From contig NC_049916.1 in assembly GCF_001411555.2 (NCBI RefSeq), positions 23,033,558-23,097,557 of the forward strand: a stretch of 64,000 bases of DNA, in the 5' to 3' direction. This document shows positions 24,961 through 38,095 of this stretch, piece by piece. Position 1 is the stretch's first letter. Every line of letters starts with the position of its first letter. The position numbers and the translations under genes were made by a program. This DNA comes from Juglans regia (Eukaryota > Streptophyta > Magnoliopsida > Fagales > Juglandaceae). Under the pieces are notes generated by a model. It searched no databases and was not told the DNA's origin. It saw only the letters and a list, made by a program, of their open reading frames with translations.

Positions 24961-26151
24961 TAAGCCCTAATTTACTGAGATCTGTTGTTATTCTATTACT
25001 CTAAATATGCGTTCTGGAGGAGGATGCTCTGATTTGCGTTCGTTCTCTTTGTTTTCTTCTGCTAATGGATTCGTGTCGTTGTATGTTGGATGTTGTGTTT
25101 TTGTTTTTCTCTTGGAGAGAGTTTCGTTTTCGTTACCTTGTAAACCTAGAAACATATGAAGATTTAATTGAGACTTTCTCATATTGTGCACTGTTCTTTG
25201 TCTATTAGTTATATATATTTTTAGGAAGACAGCGGTGATTCAGGTCTCAGAATTCATATTGCGTGAGTTAGAGTTATATTTGAAGACGATATCTTTTGTT
25301 AAATACTGAATATGTAATAAGATGATTTCCTCATGGTAAAAAGCTTTTCGCTTTCATGTTGTTTCCAAGCTCTTATGCGATCTTCGAAGGTCTTCTTGGA
25401 TCTCTGAATTGATGAGATGATTTGGGTTCATTTGGGTCAGGTTCATTGGGGAAGATCCATGGCCTGTCATCTCATAGTTCACACTGGAAAGTATAAAATT
25501 TACTAGAAAATTAGCTAATATCCATGATTGATGAATTTTTTACGGTTCATATAGATTGATAAAGTCCGGTTAAATCTGACCTATTTATCAAGTTTGTGGA
25601 TTTCTCTTTTTTTAAGTTCTAGTTGCTACTTTTTAGAATAGCTGTTGGGTTTTTTGCTAGTACCCAGTGGATTGCTTCAATGGTCGGTGTTCATTAATCA
25701 AATTTCTCTACAATCCGTGTTAACGTTTGTTTTACAGAGTACTTGCTACATGCTTCTAGTGTTGATTTGTTAAGCTGATACTGTTCAATTGGGTACTTTT
25801 TTTTGCCTTGTTTACTCGATTGCTCTTGCATGTATCCGCTGGCATGTTCTTATGTGAAAATATTTGTCTCAGTTTACCGGATTGTTTCTCTTCTTCATGG
25901 ATTCTCTTTTACTGGTTGCTTGAATGTTGCTCCCAATGATTGAATAGATGTAAATCAGTTTCAGCCTTGTCTGAATTTGGATGTTGACAACTACACTTCT
26001 GAGGGAGCATACTTATATTTCTGTTATGATATTTGTGGATGGGGGTGTAAGCACAAATATAAATAAATAATAAGTGGTGCGGATCTTATCTCCTTCTGCT
26101 TATAACTCTCTCCCTCATTAAAGCCTTCTCGTTATTTCTGGGGCAGGCAGA

Positions 26152-26826
26152 ATGGGTCGAAGACCAGCAAGATGTTACCGCCAGATTAAAAATAAGCCAT
26201 ATCCGAAGTCTAGGTACTGTAGAGGTGTTCCTGATCCTAAGATTAGGATTTATGATGTGGGCATGAAAAAGAAAGGAGTTGATGAATTTCCTTTCTGTGT
26301 CCATCTTGTTTCTTGGGAGAAAGAGAATGTCACAAGTGAAGCCCTGGAAGCAGCACGCATTGCGTGCAACAAGTACATGGCCAAGTTTGCAGGAAAAGAT
26401 GCATTCCACCTTCGAGTGAGAGTCCATCCTTTCCATGTCCTGCGTATCAACAAGATGCTTTCTTGTGCTGGAGCAGATAGGCTCCAAACTGGTATGCGAG
26501 GTGCCTTTGGGAAGCCCCAGGGGACTTGTGCCAGGGTAAGTATTGGTCAGGTACTGCTGTCTGTCCGATGCAAAGATGCAAATGGCACCCATGCACAGGA
26601 AGCACTCAGAAGGGCCAAGTTCAAGTTTCCTGGACGACAGAAGATCATTGTCAGCCGCAAATGGGGCTTCACAAAGTTCAGCAGAACTGACTATGTCAAG
26701 TGGAAACAGGAGAACAGGATTCAGCCGGATGGAGTGAATGCTAAGCTCTTAGGATGCCATGGACCCCTTGCTGTGAGGCGTCCAGGGAAGGCTTTCTTGA
26801 GTGAAGTATTGAATCCTGCAGCTTGA
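26152..26826 (+). CDS. RPL10: 60S ribosomal protein L10 (uL16, QM family)
   Basis: Large-subunit ribosomal protein at the peptidyl-transferase/P-site side of the 60S subunit. The uninterrupted ORF of 224 aa starts [20 protein letters not shown] and contains all family blocks: [90 protein letters not shown]. The C-terminal tail is [10 protein letters not shown]. The coding region is in one exon, but the 5' UTR is split by a leader intron of about 1.19 kb (donor GTAAGC at 24961, acceptor CAG ending at 26146 or 26150). Plant RPL10 is also linked to immune NIK1 signalling and UV-B responses; nothing in this sequence speaks to that. Confidence 0.97.
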   Translation: MGRRPARCYRQIKNKPYPKSRYCRGVPDPKIRIYDVGMKKKGVDEFPFCVHLVSWEKENVTSEALEAARIACNKYMAKFAGKDAFHLRVRVHPFHVLRINKMLSCAGADRLQTGMRGAFGKPQGTCARVSIGQVLLSVRCKDANGTHAQEALRRAKFKFPGRQKIIVSRKWGFTKFSRTDYVKWKQENRIQPDGVNAKLLGCHGPLAVRRPGKAFLSEVLNPAA

Positions 26827-27438
26827 TTTCTTGGCGTTCAGACAGTTTGTCATCAGAATTAATGAATACCTTATTGTCTTATTTTAGACTTTGTTTCCGT
26901 TTTGGATCTTTGAACCCTCGTTAAATCTTTGAACCTTTGTTGAACTGCTGAACATCTATTTCGATGACATTTAAATTTGGATATCTTTATATGTCTATTG
27001 CACATGCTATGACCCTTCTTCAATATTTAAGATCCAATGTGGATGTGGATGTCATATTATGCCCTCGGCCTCCATGATATACATACAGATACGACCGTTA
27101 GATATGCTAAAGTTCCTCCCATAATTATTAGTCTATATATATCCATCAGGTCAGCGCCAACCACCTTCAAGGGAAGATAAGTCCTCTTCCTGTCATTATG
27201 CACTGGAATCCTTCACTTTTTCTAGTAGGTTTGGCATTCCTAAACAAAAGCTTTGTCGACAGATTTATTCCCCCTTGCGGCTAAGAACTCACTCATATAA
27301 ACTTGAAATGTTTATTTTCTTCCCCCATTTTTGTCATTTCTTTCATTGCAGAAATGGTTTTGAAAAAAATATTTTTTAATAATATTGTGATTTTTTTAAA
27401 ATATTTAAAGTGTTAAAACAATGCACATAACAGGTGAC

Positions 27439-28164
27439 TAGGGTTAAAAATTGATGGGTTCGGTGTGATTTTGATGCCAAACCGATGCTAAACCGACAAG
27501 GTTTGTCATAAGAGGAAAGAACAGGCCAAAATTGGTCAATTTGGAGAGAGAAAATCGATATAATCGGTCTTGGCACGATATGGTTTGGCTTCTCGGTTTG
27601 CCATCGGCATCTCTGTGAGGGAGGGGGGATGCCGTTGACGTTCACCATGAGAGAGCAAAAGAAAGTTACAGGTGAATTGGCGACTGAGGAAGGAAGAAGA
27701 CGCGAGGAAGAAGAAGAAGAGGGGCCAGATGGTTTATTAAATCTAGGAAAAATATTTGCATCAGCCCCATACCAGCACACACTCAACCTATTGAGTGTAA
27801 AAAAACAAAAAAAGTGATGTGAAGCGTGTGCTGGTGTGGGGCTGATGCATAGCATTTCCCTTAAATCTATTTTGAAACGGCGTCGATTGGCTTGTTCCAT
27901 ATATATATATATATATATTAAGTTCCAAGCGGCAAAACGACGTCATTTTTCTTATTTAAGTGAAACGGCAAAACGAATATATATATATATATATATATTT
28001 AAATATAGGGTTGGTCGATTTAGCAATTTTCTAAGGATTTGAACTGATGTCGAACCAGTCGATATCAATTTTCATCAATTCCTACCTCCCACCAATCGGT
28101 TCATTGCTCCAGCGGCCAATTTGATTGGTTTCTGATCGATTTAGATGGTTCCTGTACACCCCTA
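27439..28164. mobile_element. Possible degraded hAT-like MITE
   Basis: Begins TAGGGTTAAAAATTGATGGG and ends, inverted, TAGGGGTGTACAGGAACC. Near both ends lie repeated AACCGAT/ATCGGTT-like words, as in the other two hAT elements here. The candidate 8-bp flanks (CAGGTGAC versus CATAAGAC) match at only 5 of 8 bases, so the assignment is tentative. Confidence 0.4.
27747..27862. mobile_element. Small fold-back MITE
   Basis: TTGCATCAGCCCCATACCAG / CACACAC on the left pairs with its inverse GTGTGCTGGTGTGGGGCTGA / TGCATAGC on the right, around a short A-rich loop. It appears nested inside the possible hAT element at 27439-28164. Confidence 0.75.
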
Positions 28165-28304
28165 CATAAGACCTAATGGAGTCTATAGAGCTGCTAGAGC
28201 CACCCTTGTTTGATTACATTTACCCCAGTATCTTCAACCAAAGCTTTCAAATCTGCAGGAACCTGACCTACTTCAATGCCTGCTCACCAAAACCAACATA
28301 AGTT

Positions 28305-28514
28305 TGTAGATATGTTTGAAGTGAGGTAAGACACAAAAGTCTCGTCTTTTTATTATAATTTTTTTAAAATTTTTACATAAAATATAATAAATAATTTAAC
28401 ATTTTCAAATTTTAATTTAATTTTTTTCAAATTTTAAAATAATAATAATATTATAAAATAATATTTTAAACTTTTATCTAAAATAATTTTTTTTTATCTC
28501 ATTATCCAAACCTA
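28305..28514. mobile_element. AT-rich MITE related to the 'GTTTGGATAATGAGAT' family
   Basis: The right end, read inverted, is GTAGGTTTGGATAATGAGAT with an AT-rich core (AAATTATTTATTATATTTTA) like copies 1, 2 and 5 of the family. The left end is eroded. Confidence 0.45.
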
Positions 28515-29809
28515 CAAGCACACAAAAACAGTCTACTAAAAAAATTCCAACTAGCCAAAGAGTTGGGGACCTTTCCAAGTCTTGCAAACCTCTTCGAGAA
28601 TCCGGGAGTACACAATGGCAGCTTGCACACCACACCAGTGAAATATGGTAAAAAGAGAAATAATATTTGTAATTTTAAAATGTTCAATTCTTCCGTATTG
28701 TTTTTAAAAAATAAATATATAAGACTTATGGGAAGAATAAAAGTTTTAATAGTAGATTTCACTATTTTTTAAAAAGAGTGTACAGACCTTACACATATTA
28801 TGACTATATTTAATATTATTCTCTTTTAAAAATTAAAAACACTAGTGAAGTCCCTTAAACTTACCGCTCATGCATTTTATTTTATTTTATTTTTTGTATT
28901 TAATGGTTAAATAAATGATTATTAATAAAATTATATATATACATGTTTTAATGATTAAGAATGTTAAAAAATATTTAAAAGAAAATTAAAAAATAAAAAA
29001 CAAATAATTTATAACTAGCGGTACATTTAGCGGTAAGCGGGCACCCCGCTAGCATATAACACTTCGATAATTAGAGTTGAATCAGTAATATTAATTTTAA
29101 TAAAATAACATAGTAAGAATTTATATCACCCATATTTTAAGATTATTTAATAATTAATTTTTAAAAATGACAATACATTAAGAAATGGGTCAAATCCAAC
29201 AAGGACCACGAAGATGGAATAATAACCTAGTTGAGCATGCCTTTTTTTTTTTTTTTTAACAATCTATCAATGAATCAAATCAACCCAATTAATTTAATGT
29301 GGTACTATTGTATAAAATGGTTCTTCAGCTCAGCTTGAGAGGAACTATACTAAAAAAATTATTAATTATCAGATAATTTGAAGTATCTGTATATTAAATC
29401 CTATTATATCATGACATTGAAAATTAATATTTCTATAAATTAAATTATAAAATCCTATTTTATAGTTTCATAATGATCCTTAAGCCGCCAGCGCCTACAT
29501 GTTATAATAGTTATTCTGGTCCCAACTTCTATTACCTCATCACATATGTCACGATAAATCACACGTATAACCAAGCATCACAAACGGGAATTATTCGTTC
29601 TACGCATTAATCTTATTAAAGTGATTTTTCTAGTTGGCGTGTCAGTTAATTTTCTTCTCAGTTTAATTTTTTAATTAATATTTTGATGAGACAAGACTAG
29701 CATTACTATTACCAAATCAACTTATAATTTGTCATTTGTAAAAATAAAAAATAAAAAAAATTATATAGATGTGCAGTTCTCATAAAAGAAAAAAGAGAAA
29801 ATATATTTG

Positions 29810-29985
29810 TAACCGTGAATTGTGCAACTGTCGCCTAATCGTTTTAAAAAAAGTGAATAAAATATGAAATCCACATAAAAAAATTTAATTTTTTAATAAT
29901 AGACCTTATTTTTTTTTCAAAACGATTACGCGATATTTACGTATTTCACAGTTATATGTAAAATTATTAAAAAAAAATACACAAT
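29810..29985. mobile_element. Fold-back repeat, also present near 47370-47475
   Basis: Two inverted arms, each with CGTGAATTGTGCAACTGTCG / CCTAATCGTTTT-like sequence, meet at an AT-rich centre near 29890. The right arm (TTTAATTTTTTAATAATAGA, then TTTTCAAAACGATTACGC) is closely matched at 47395-47450, so this is a dispersed family. Confidence 0.6.
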
Positions 29986-31326
29986 CAAATTCAAACAAAT
30001 GAAAATAGAGGGTTGTTAGAGACTTACAGAGATTCCACAAACTCACCTCTCATGTTAACTTTTTATTTTTATTTTCTCTCCTCCCCTTCTCCCATCTTCC
30101 TTCCCCAAACCCTTGAGCCAAGCACCACTGTATTCCCTCATTGATGTTGCTAGAGCAGCTCCTCGCCGATGTCGCTATCATACCCCTCACCGCAACTCAG
30201 TCATCTTTCACGCCCCGTCACCGATGTCGGAACATTGTTATCGTTACCTTACACCTATAGGTACGCAATCTCTCTCTCGGTCTCTCTCTCCCGATTTAGA
30301 CTGAGGGGGTAGGGAATGAGGGTAGGGAGAGTAAAAGGAAAAAAAAAACTTAATTGATAGTATATCACGGTAGTTTATAAGATCTATTTGTCGAGTGCTT
30401 TTCATGAAGACAACATTGTACTAAAAAACGTAAGAATGCTAAGTACAAGCTTAAGCATTGTAAATACTGTACAAGCTTTTTATAAAAAAAAAAAATCCCA
30501 CTTAAATAAGTATACGGTAGAATTTAATATTTTATAAAGGAACTTAACAAAATTTACGTATTTAAAATTTATACAAATCATTATTTAAAAAAGAAAAATG
30601 TAATGATATATACATTCTTAGAATGTACGGTCCCTATATAGCTCCTTTGAAAAAAAAAAGTAGAAGCTATAGTTAAAAAAATAACTTTTTTATATAAATC
30701 TCAGATTAATTCATTTTTTTTTCAAAAAAAAAAGAAAAAAAAAAAAAAGAAGAACAAAATATACACAATCTAAAATTACAAATATAAAAAACCCATGGGG
30801 TGGGGGGGGGGGGGAACTGGGGGCTGATATATGTCCCAAGAGTAATGTTATATAACCATGGCACATTATATTTATTTTTAAAATTTTTAATATATTTTTT
30901 AAAATTTAGTTTTTTAAAAATAATTCAATTCTTTTATTTATTATTTATATATTAAATAATTGATAAAAAAATAATAAAAATTAAAAAAAATATAAGGTAT
31001 GAAAATTATGTGAATAATAAAAGATTGGGAAGATTTTTTCATGTCCCAATCTCGGAGAATACTGACTAGTAGCGTTAGTAGGTGAGCCGATTAGAAAGTG
31101 CCGTTGTCGTGGCCGTGTTTTCTTTCTTTCTTTCTTTTTTTTTTTTAATAATTCTATATTATTGACTTAATTATTTTATTTTATTTTATTTTTCTTCATA
31201 TTTCAGTTCTTAAATCTATATATCTGCCGGTCCATCCTGTGTCTTCATCTTCCACTCCGATCACGTTTACTTTTTCTCTCCATTCATAATTCCCAACAGT
31301 GATTGGAATTTTTGGTAGATCCTATA

Positions 31327-34300
31327 ATGGCTTTGCAGAGCCTTGCGAATCATCATCCTTTCCTCTCGAAATCTGTGTCGCCATCCGTCTCCCCCCCATC
31401 TTCGTTTTTGTCCAAATGCAACAACGTTAACCAGTTGGGAGTCGCTCGAGTTGGAAAGCAGGGTAGGAGCGCCAGAAGAGGGCGTAGGGATGCTCTGGAA
31501 CTCGTCGTGTGCGCTCTGGACCGTACCAATGGAAGCAATAACAGCAGAGGCGCCAGCGATGGTGGTAAGAAGGGAGCAGTGTCCAATTCTAACTATGTGG
31601 TGCCCCTGGACAAGTCGTTTTCTCCGACCAACTCGTCCTGCATCACTCGCCCTCTCGTCGAGATCCTTCGTGACCTTAACAAGAGAATCCCCGACAATAT
31701 CATCAAGACGAGTTCTCCCCCGCCTCATGATGATCATACTGTGCCCACAACCTTCATCCCCTGGTAATTGCCACTTGTTCTACAGTTCGATTTTTTTTTT
31801 TTTTGTCTCTATAGTTTAGCAAGGAATAATGGATATCAATCCCTTGGTGTTTGATCCAATACAAGTTTTTGGTGATCTGACGATGCCCTTGTGTAGGTAT
31901 CATGCCAACCGGATGTTGAGCTTCTACGCCCCAGGTCAGTCTAATCCTTCCTTACCTTACTTCCCTAGCTAATATTATTTAATACGTACATGCGTATATG
32001 TGCCGCGATCTCAACAAGTCTTCCGACCATCATCTTAAATCTCACCTTTGTGTTTATCTTACTCATTTTACATCCATTCAGAGTTTCTAGAACTTATCAT
32101 GCTACTTAAAATTTGAATATGGCAGGATGGTGCGGAGAGATGCGTGATGTTATATTCGCTGAAAATGGAAGTGTGACTGTGGTTTATCGTGTCACCATTC
32201 GAGGATCTGATGGAGAGGTGTGATTTTCTCTTTAGTTTCCTATGTGTTTTGTGTATGGACGGACACTAACAAACAAAACTGAATTACATTCCTATCTAGC
32301 ACACTTAAAAATATAAAAACTTTCGAGGATGCAATGATGCCCTTTTGTTTGGTTATTCAATATTTGTTTGGCTGAAAAGTATTGATTCCTCTAATGTTAC
32401 TGTATCCTGCATCCTGCATCATGCATGCCATTACAAATTCTCGTTATTCTTGTTAAAATTATCCCTTGTGTATTTCGGTAACACCCTTTTTGCGTATCAA
32501 TAACAACTAACTTATCAAAAACCTAATTACATGGGATTTGGGAAGTACTAAAAAAAGCAAAGCATGAATATAGTGTTTGAACCTGCATGATAAAATTCAT
32601 GGTTGGGAAGATAGAATAAACCATTCAGCTTGTAGGGGAGCCAGATGAGGGAAAGTAATATACATTAGCAAAGGAAAACTTGAGGGTGTGTCACCGAAGA
32701 GAGAGGTTAGAATTGAGTCATATTCAAATTTGTTTAATCAACTAAGATCTGCTAACATGTTTTAGGGGTTTGAATGGCAACTTCTAGGCCCTAGCTTCAG
32801 TGGACGTTCAAACGGGTGGTCATGTAGTTATATGAAATCGGATGGTGGTGGCTGGTTGGGTGGGTGGTTTTAATGGTCTTTACAAATAAATCAAATCATG
32901 GTAAAACCCCTCCACGATTCGTTGTTTACAGTTTATTTGGCTAGTCAAGGGATTGAATGGTATAGCTCCTACTGATAACATGACTAATGCTCATAGATAG
33001 GCTGTTGTTGCATAAACTCTCCTTAATCAACCTTATGCGTTACATTTTTTTAATCTCAATAAATATATGGTATGGAGTAGGTCTTAACTGTTGTTTTATT
33101 AAGAGGGTTGGTCCTGCTCCTTTAACAGTCTTTTACTTGGCGTTTTCTCTTCAACATAAGTAATATTCTTTCGGTTCTAATAGAAGTATCATATTTCTTG
33201 TTGTAGTAATGGTTATATATATGGTTACTTATCAAAAAAGGTAATGGTTATATATGTGTTCTCAATCAATTGTGAAGTTGTTATCTTCGGAATTTAGAAA
33301 AAAGAGGCTAAAACATGCAATCTTGATTGTGATTGACAAGGTCTTTTATTATAAATAAATAAAAGTTATTGACAAGGTCCTTTGAGCATCTAAGCCATGC
33401 TTGATCCAGACAATCAGCTGAACTGTCTTGCTTATTAACTTTGCATTTAGTCATTTTGGTGTTTGGGTGGGTAATCGCAATGTAAGAATCTTCACTCGTG
33501 AGAAATGATGGACCCTTTTACCTGAAAAACGTGAAATGATTCGACAGATTCATATCTGGTGTCATCTAATGGACCCCTCAGTGAATGTTTCACAAGTTTA
33601 TCCATTTGGAGTTGTATTAAGATCATTAGTTTTTATGGATGTGTTTTTTTATTAGTCAATGTAAAACATTTTCCTTGTGACAATTTTTTTAATTGAAACC
33701 TTTTAAAGGGAACGTGTTTTATTTTATTGCTTAGTTGGGACCCCAAATTATATTAAAAAACCCCACAAAAGCTCCCAAAAGTTGGTTGGTACTGACACCA
33801 ATCAACTATGATAGATTGGATTGTTGTCAGGTTGTGTTAGCTTGGGCATACCCTTTGACATGTGATTGGGGAGTGAGGGGGGAGGGTTGATGACAATGGT
33901 GGTGTGGGCGAGAAGGAGGGGGTAGGTGGCGGTTGTGGTAATGGTGTGAAAGAGTGGAGTTTAAAGGGAGGGAAGTGGTGGTTTTGGCGTGGAGTGGAGG
34001 GAGAGGGCGTAATGGGAAAGGTATCGGTCGGGAGGAATTAGTTGTGAAAGTCAGTTGCCATTGCAAATGAGGAAATTGGGTTGACATAAGATTTCAAAGG
34101 AAATTAGTAGGCTTGATAAGGTTGCCGGTTTTCTTTGTGGGTGGCCAAATCGGCATTCTGAATGAAATTGTTTGGAGAAGTTTATGTTTCAGAAGATTCT
34201 GAATAAAAGTTTTTCTTTTCCCAATTTTCTTGCCTCTTGGATGCCTAAACCTATAATGCAAGCGTTGGTTAATTTCTTGATACTAGGAAATTAGTATTCT

Positions 34301-35020
34301 CAGTGAGAAAAGCCTTTCATGGGAGGAAATTATGGTGCCACTCTAAAAGAGGTAAAAATAATAATTTGAAAGAGGGCTTTTAAGGTTGGGATGAAGAGAG
34401 AGATGATTGATGTAATACGAAAATTGGTATATGTTTTAGCTGGGTGAGATGAAATTGATCATAATTTACTACAATTAGGAAATATCAACACTTCCACAGG
34501 AGAAGACCAATGACCATCACAATTCTCTTCAGTCTTTAGTGAAAACAAGAAATAAGAATAACCTTTAATTGGAGTTAAGTTGATGTATTGAAGTTCATTG
34601 TTTCGGATTTGTATGAGGATTCTCTCTAATCCCTTATTTTTACTTAGAAAGAGTTGTATGAAGATGACATGGAGAACGGTTTTTTTAAGAAAAATGTTAC
34701 TCATCTCGTGGTTGTACATTTTGAGTGTTGCCTAAAACTTGCATGAATTAAACCTATATATAATTACATATGCTTTAGGAAGAGGGATACGCTACTCCTA
34801 ATAGTACAATGACCAAGAAGAAAATCTCATAATGCTTCATTTTATCTCTAACGTATATTGTTTATCTGACACAACGATACAGGCTCATCGCGAGTCAACA
34901 GGAACAGTATCGCCAGGTGAGGGCCACATTGTGGATCCAGTTGCTGCAGCAGAGGAAATAGCTTTCTGTAGAGCATGTGCTCGGTTTGGCCTTGGCTTGT
35001 ATCTCTATCACAAAGAATAG
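31327..35020 (+). CDS. RAD52-2: RAD52-like DNA repair protein, chloroplast type
   Basis: Plant RAD52-like protein, single-strand DNA binding and annealing, implicated in organellar homologous recombination. Four exons: 31327-31763, 31897-31934, 32126-32217, 34883-35020 (705 nt, 234 aa). The first ~85 residues are Ser/Arg-rich and acidic-poor, consistent with a plastid transit peptide (MALQSLANHHPFLSKS). The conserved core follows: VVPLDKSFSP, ITRPLVEILRDLNKRIPD, PTFIPWYHANRMLSFYAPGW, GEMRDVIFAENGSVTVVYRV, TIRGSDGEAHRESTGTVSP, VDPVAAAEEIAFCRACARFG, ending LYLYHKE. I chose this subtype over the mitochondrial/nuclear paralogue from the N-terminus and length. The last intron is 2.67 kb. Reading into intron 1 gives TGG-TAA at once, so intron retention would truncate the protein. 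Confidence 0.92.
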
Positions 35021-35384
35021 ATAATACAGAGAGAGCAAGGAGAAGTCAATCTTACAATTATGTATCGAGCTTTTGTTTAACTTGTTGAGAGTTGGACGGT
35101 ACTGTCTGCCCTTCCAGTTGATGTAGATATATTTTAATAGATACAACGTGGTAATCGAGAAGTTGTAGATTATCCAGTTTGGTGAAGAACTAAGCTGTAG
35201 ACGGTTTGTTTGAAAAACAGAGTTTTTCGATAGCTTATAAATAAGACAAATAGATGTCCATTTTAACATGTTTGTGTAGAAAGGAAGACGAAACCTGCCA
35301 TAGTCCTTTCATTTGTTTCTGAGATCAATCGGATGATGCAGAAGATGCAAAGGAGAAACCTTGAATTCCTGGTTTTTGTCACCC
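35021..35384. other. 3' UTR of the RAD52-like gene and decayed tail of the pseudogene
   Basis: Likely the 3' UTR of the plus-strand gene, meeting the degraded C-terminal part of the WBP2-like pseudogene. No other feature is seen. Confidence 0.5.
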
Positions 35385-35512
35385 CCCCATCGTCTTGTCC
35401 CCCCCAGGAAACAAACACTCACAGCCCCCTTGAATAAAATCCTTGAAGGAGTGAGTAAAGTGCCCTGTGCTGGTTTTCTGGAACTACCTGAGATAAGATA
35501 TAGAGATAGTGA

Positions 35513-36217
35513 TGTAACATACTAGTCTGGAATTTAGGGAATATAAGTAAATTTCCTAGTAAAACTTTTTCTATCATTATTACGATTATAGTTTTATTAG
35601 ATTTTTATATTGATTATTTTAATAATTTCTATTATAATTTTATTTGAATTTACTAGAGTTTTGTTTTATTATTAATTTTAATAATTATTACTAAATTGTA
35701 TCAGATTACGTTCACTAGAGTTTGGTTTGAATTTAAAGTTTATTTCTTCCTATCTCCACCGAACCTCATCTCTTGATTTTAGCCTCTGAATTTAAACACT
35801 TTAAACCTCCAAACCCGTAAGTTTCATCCATATTTTTTGAATTTGTAACCCTAACCTCATACTCATTCTCATCCCGTAATTTGTAAATCCGAGTCCTAAT
35901 AGGAGACCAACTCACATTAGAAAAATCCTACTATATATCCTCCCTATCGTCTATAAAATCTCACAAGAAAATCTCTGTTTTAAACACACGAAAATACGAA
36001 GAAACTCACTTGTGCATAAACCTTCTTCTTTGTCCAGCAACCACCATAGCTTCCATCCCAGCAACCAGCAGCCACCGCAGCAGACCACCCTCTCCTAGGC
36101 CACGGAAACCGCCGACCAACGCAACCCCGTCGAACCCACTCCTTTTCGGTAAGCCCACTGCCGTCGACCACCAGTTCTCTCTCTCTCTCTCTTTTGTTTT
36201 GGCATAACAGGATCTTA

Positions 36218-36281
<64 letters not shown>

Positions 36282-38095
36282 CCACCTTGCTCAGGAATCT
36301 AGCCGCGTCGCCAACCACTTTTGGCCGCTCAGAATCGTCGAACTAGCCTCTCCTCCCTCGGTGAGTTTCGGCCCTATATCGCAGAACCTCTCCCTCTCTC
36401 TCAAACTCTCTGTTTTGTTTAGCCGTGTATTCGGGTTCTAGAAGAACCCTTAGGTTCTTGATGGGCCTTGGGCCCTAGGCCTTTATGTGCGTGGGATGGA
36501 CTTATTTTTTTTTTTTGTTGGGCTCATGTAGTATTATTATTATGGGCCAGATTTCAACTCTTACAAAATTCTAATGATGTTTAAATGAACTTGTATTTTA
36601 AATTGGGCTTGATCTTATTTTATTTCAACAACAGTTTTAGTAATTTTATTGGACTTAATATTTTAAAGGTTAGTTTTTAATTAAATAAATATATTAGTCG
36701 AAGACCATTTTTAATGAAGTGTTTAAAGAATTGAATTATATTTCAAAGTATATTATTGAGACTAATATTTTGTTAATGTTCCTTTGTCTATTTATTAGAA
36801 TTTAATAAAATTATTATGTTAAGAATTTAATAAAATTATGATGTTAAGAATATTTAATAGAAATTATTAGATTTCTTATAAGATTTAATAATTATGTTAA
36901 GAAATGAAACTTAGTTTAAGAATTTAAGTTTTATGAATTATTTTAAAATAACTCGAGTATTCTACTAAATTATAGATTAGTATTTAAGTAATTTAAATAC
37001 TAGGATTTATTGATTATAATGTTAAATAAAATATTTGTTTGACTATTTATTAGATTATGAATTTAATCAAGCAAGATATTAGTACTTATTTATTCCCAAA
37101 CAAATTTAGTGATAGTTACTATTGCATATATGTGTCAAGTTACGAAGTGTTATTCAAGAAGAAGCGCAGCGATGTAAGTAATTTGATCATAAATTAGGAT
37201 CATCACAGTTCAACTTATAGATAAGTATTATTCAAGCCAGTTCATTGTCAGCCATTATTTATGCACCGCTTATGTCATATGCAAACATATCATCCAGCAT
37301 AGCATACGATCATGTCATTTCGCATTATGTTTAAATTCAGAAATTATAATTATGTATGTAATATGTCATGCATCTCATGTGTATAAGACATATAAGGCAT
37401 CTTAAATTCAAGTGCAAGATAAGATTAGATCAGTTGATAAGATGGTCATTCAGATGCATGGTACCAATGCAGTTCAGTTTCAGGGTGGATGTGCAAGCCA
37501 CGAACTCAGTCGTGTTCCATCATAGTATGCCATAATACTATCAATGGCTCTCCTTGCTGCAGCGGGACGTGGGGTCGGTGCACAACCTTGCACACAGGGT
37601 TAAGTGTGTTGGTCACTCAGATAAATCAGTTAAATCAGATAAATCAATCAAATCAATCAGTTAAATCAGTCATACATAGCATAAGTATCAATATGAACAA
37701 TCATGAATTTAAACTCTCAGCATGAAATTTTTTATGAAAATCTTATGTTTATTATATTTATGTTGTGATGGATTTATTGCTGAGTTTTCGACTCATTTTA
37801 GTTTGTTTTCATGTTTTTAACCACCCACGTGAGGATGATGACTACGAGCAGGCAGGCCAGGAATAGAAGGAGCAGTTAATTTTAGTTTCAGATTTTTTAA
37901 AATAAAACATGCTTTTATGACATGAATTTATTCAGTTTATTTATTTAATATTTTTGGAAGACATTTTATTAGATATTTTTCTACAAAATAAATTTCGAAT
38001 TTCATTTATGAAATTTGAGATCTCTTGTCGGATTTTTTTTTTTTTTTTTATAAAAAATACGTGACATTCCTAACCTACGGGAAGAGGGTGTTACA
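35513..38095. mobile_element. Solo LTR (2.58 kb) of an LTR retrotransposon, probably Ty3/gypsy type
   Basis: Starts TGTAACA and ends TGTTACA (inverted ends), flanked by an exact 5-bp target duplication AGTGA (35508-35512 and 38096-38100). No gag/pol coding is present, so it is a single LTR left by recombination, or a small non-autonomous element. Inside are a TATA-like stretch (TCTATAAAATCTC near 35950), a 58-bp (TC)n tract, short TAAATCA repeats (37621-37670), and a terminal part GAGGATGATGACTACGAGC typical of plant gypsy LTRs. It lies in intron 3 of the WBP2-like pseudogene. Confidence 0.88.
36221..36278. repeat. (TC)n microsatellite
   Basis: Uninterrupted TC dinucleotides inside the solo LTR; it makes a spurious Arg/Glu ORF on the other strand. 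Confidence 0.97.

Larger units (their letters stand above)
26827..31326. other. 4.5-kb intergenic region between RPL10 and RAD52-like gene
   Basis: No gene is seen. The RPL10 3' UTR occupies the first few hundred bases. The rest is AT-rich and contains the repeats listed separately (27439-28164, 27747-27862, 28305-28514, 29810-29985), homopolymer runs, and a C/T-rich stretch near 30070-30300 resembling a degraded gene leader with no supported product. The RAD52-like promoter must lie at about 31000-31320. Confidence 0.6.

Noticed and set aside
26086..26592. Antisense ORF of 168 codons opposite RPL10
   Set aside because: Shadow of the highly conserved RPL10 coding sequence.
27376..27900. Minus-strand ORF of 174 codons
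   Set aside because: Lies across a possible hAT-like element and nested fold-back MITE; composition is low-complexity and no homology is evident.
31267..31737. Antisense ORF of about 156 codons opposite RAD52-like exon 1
   Set aside because: Shadow of a real coding exon; no start context or family match.
33827..34087. Pro/His/Ser-rich minus-strand ORF in the RAD52-like last intron
   Set aside because: Derived from a G-rich low-complexity stretch on the plus strand; no conserved motif or splice support.
35980..36318. Minus-strand ORF with a long Arg-Glu run
   Set aside because: It is the translation of the (TC)n microsatellite in the solo LTR.
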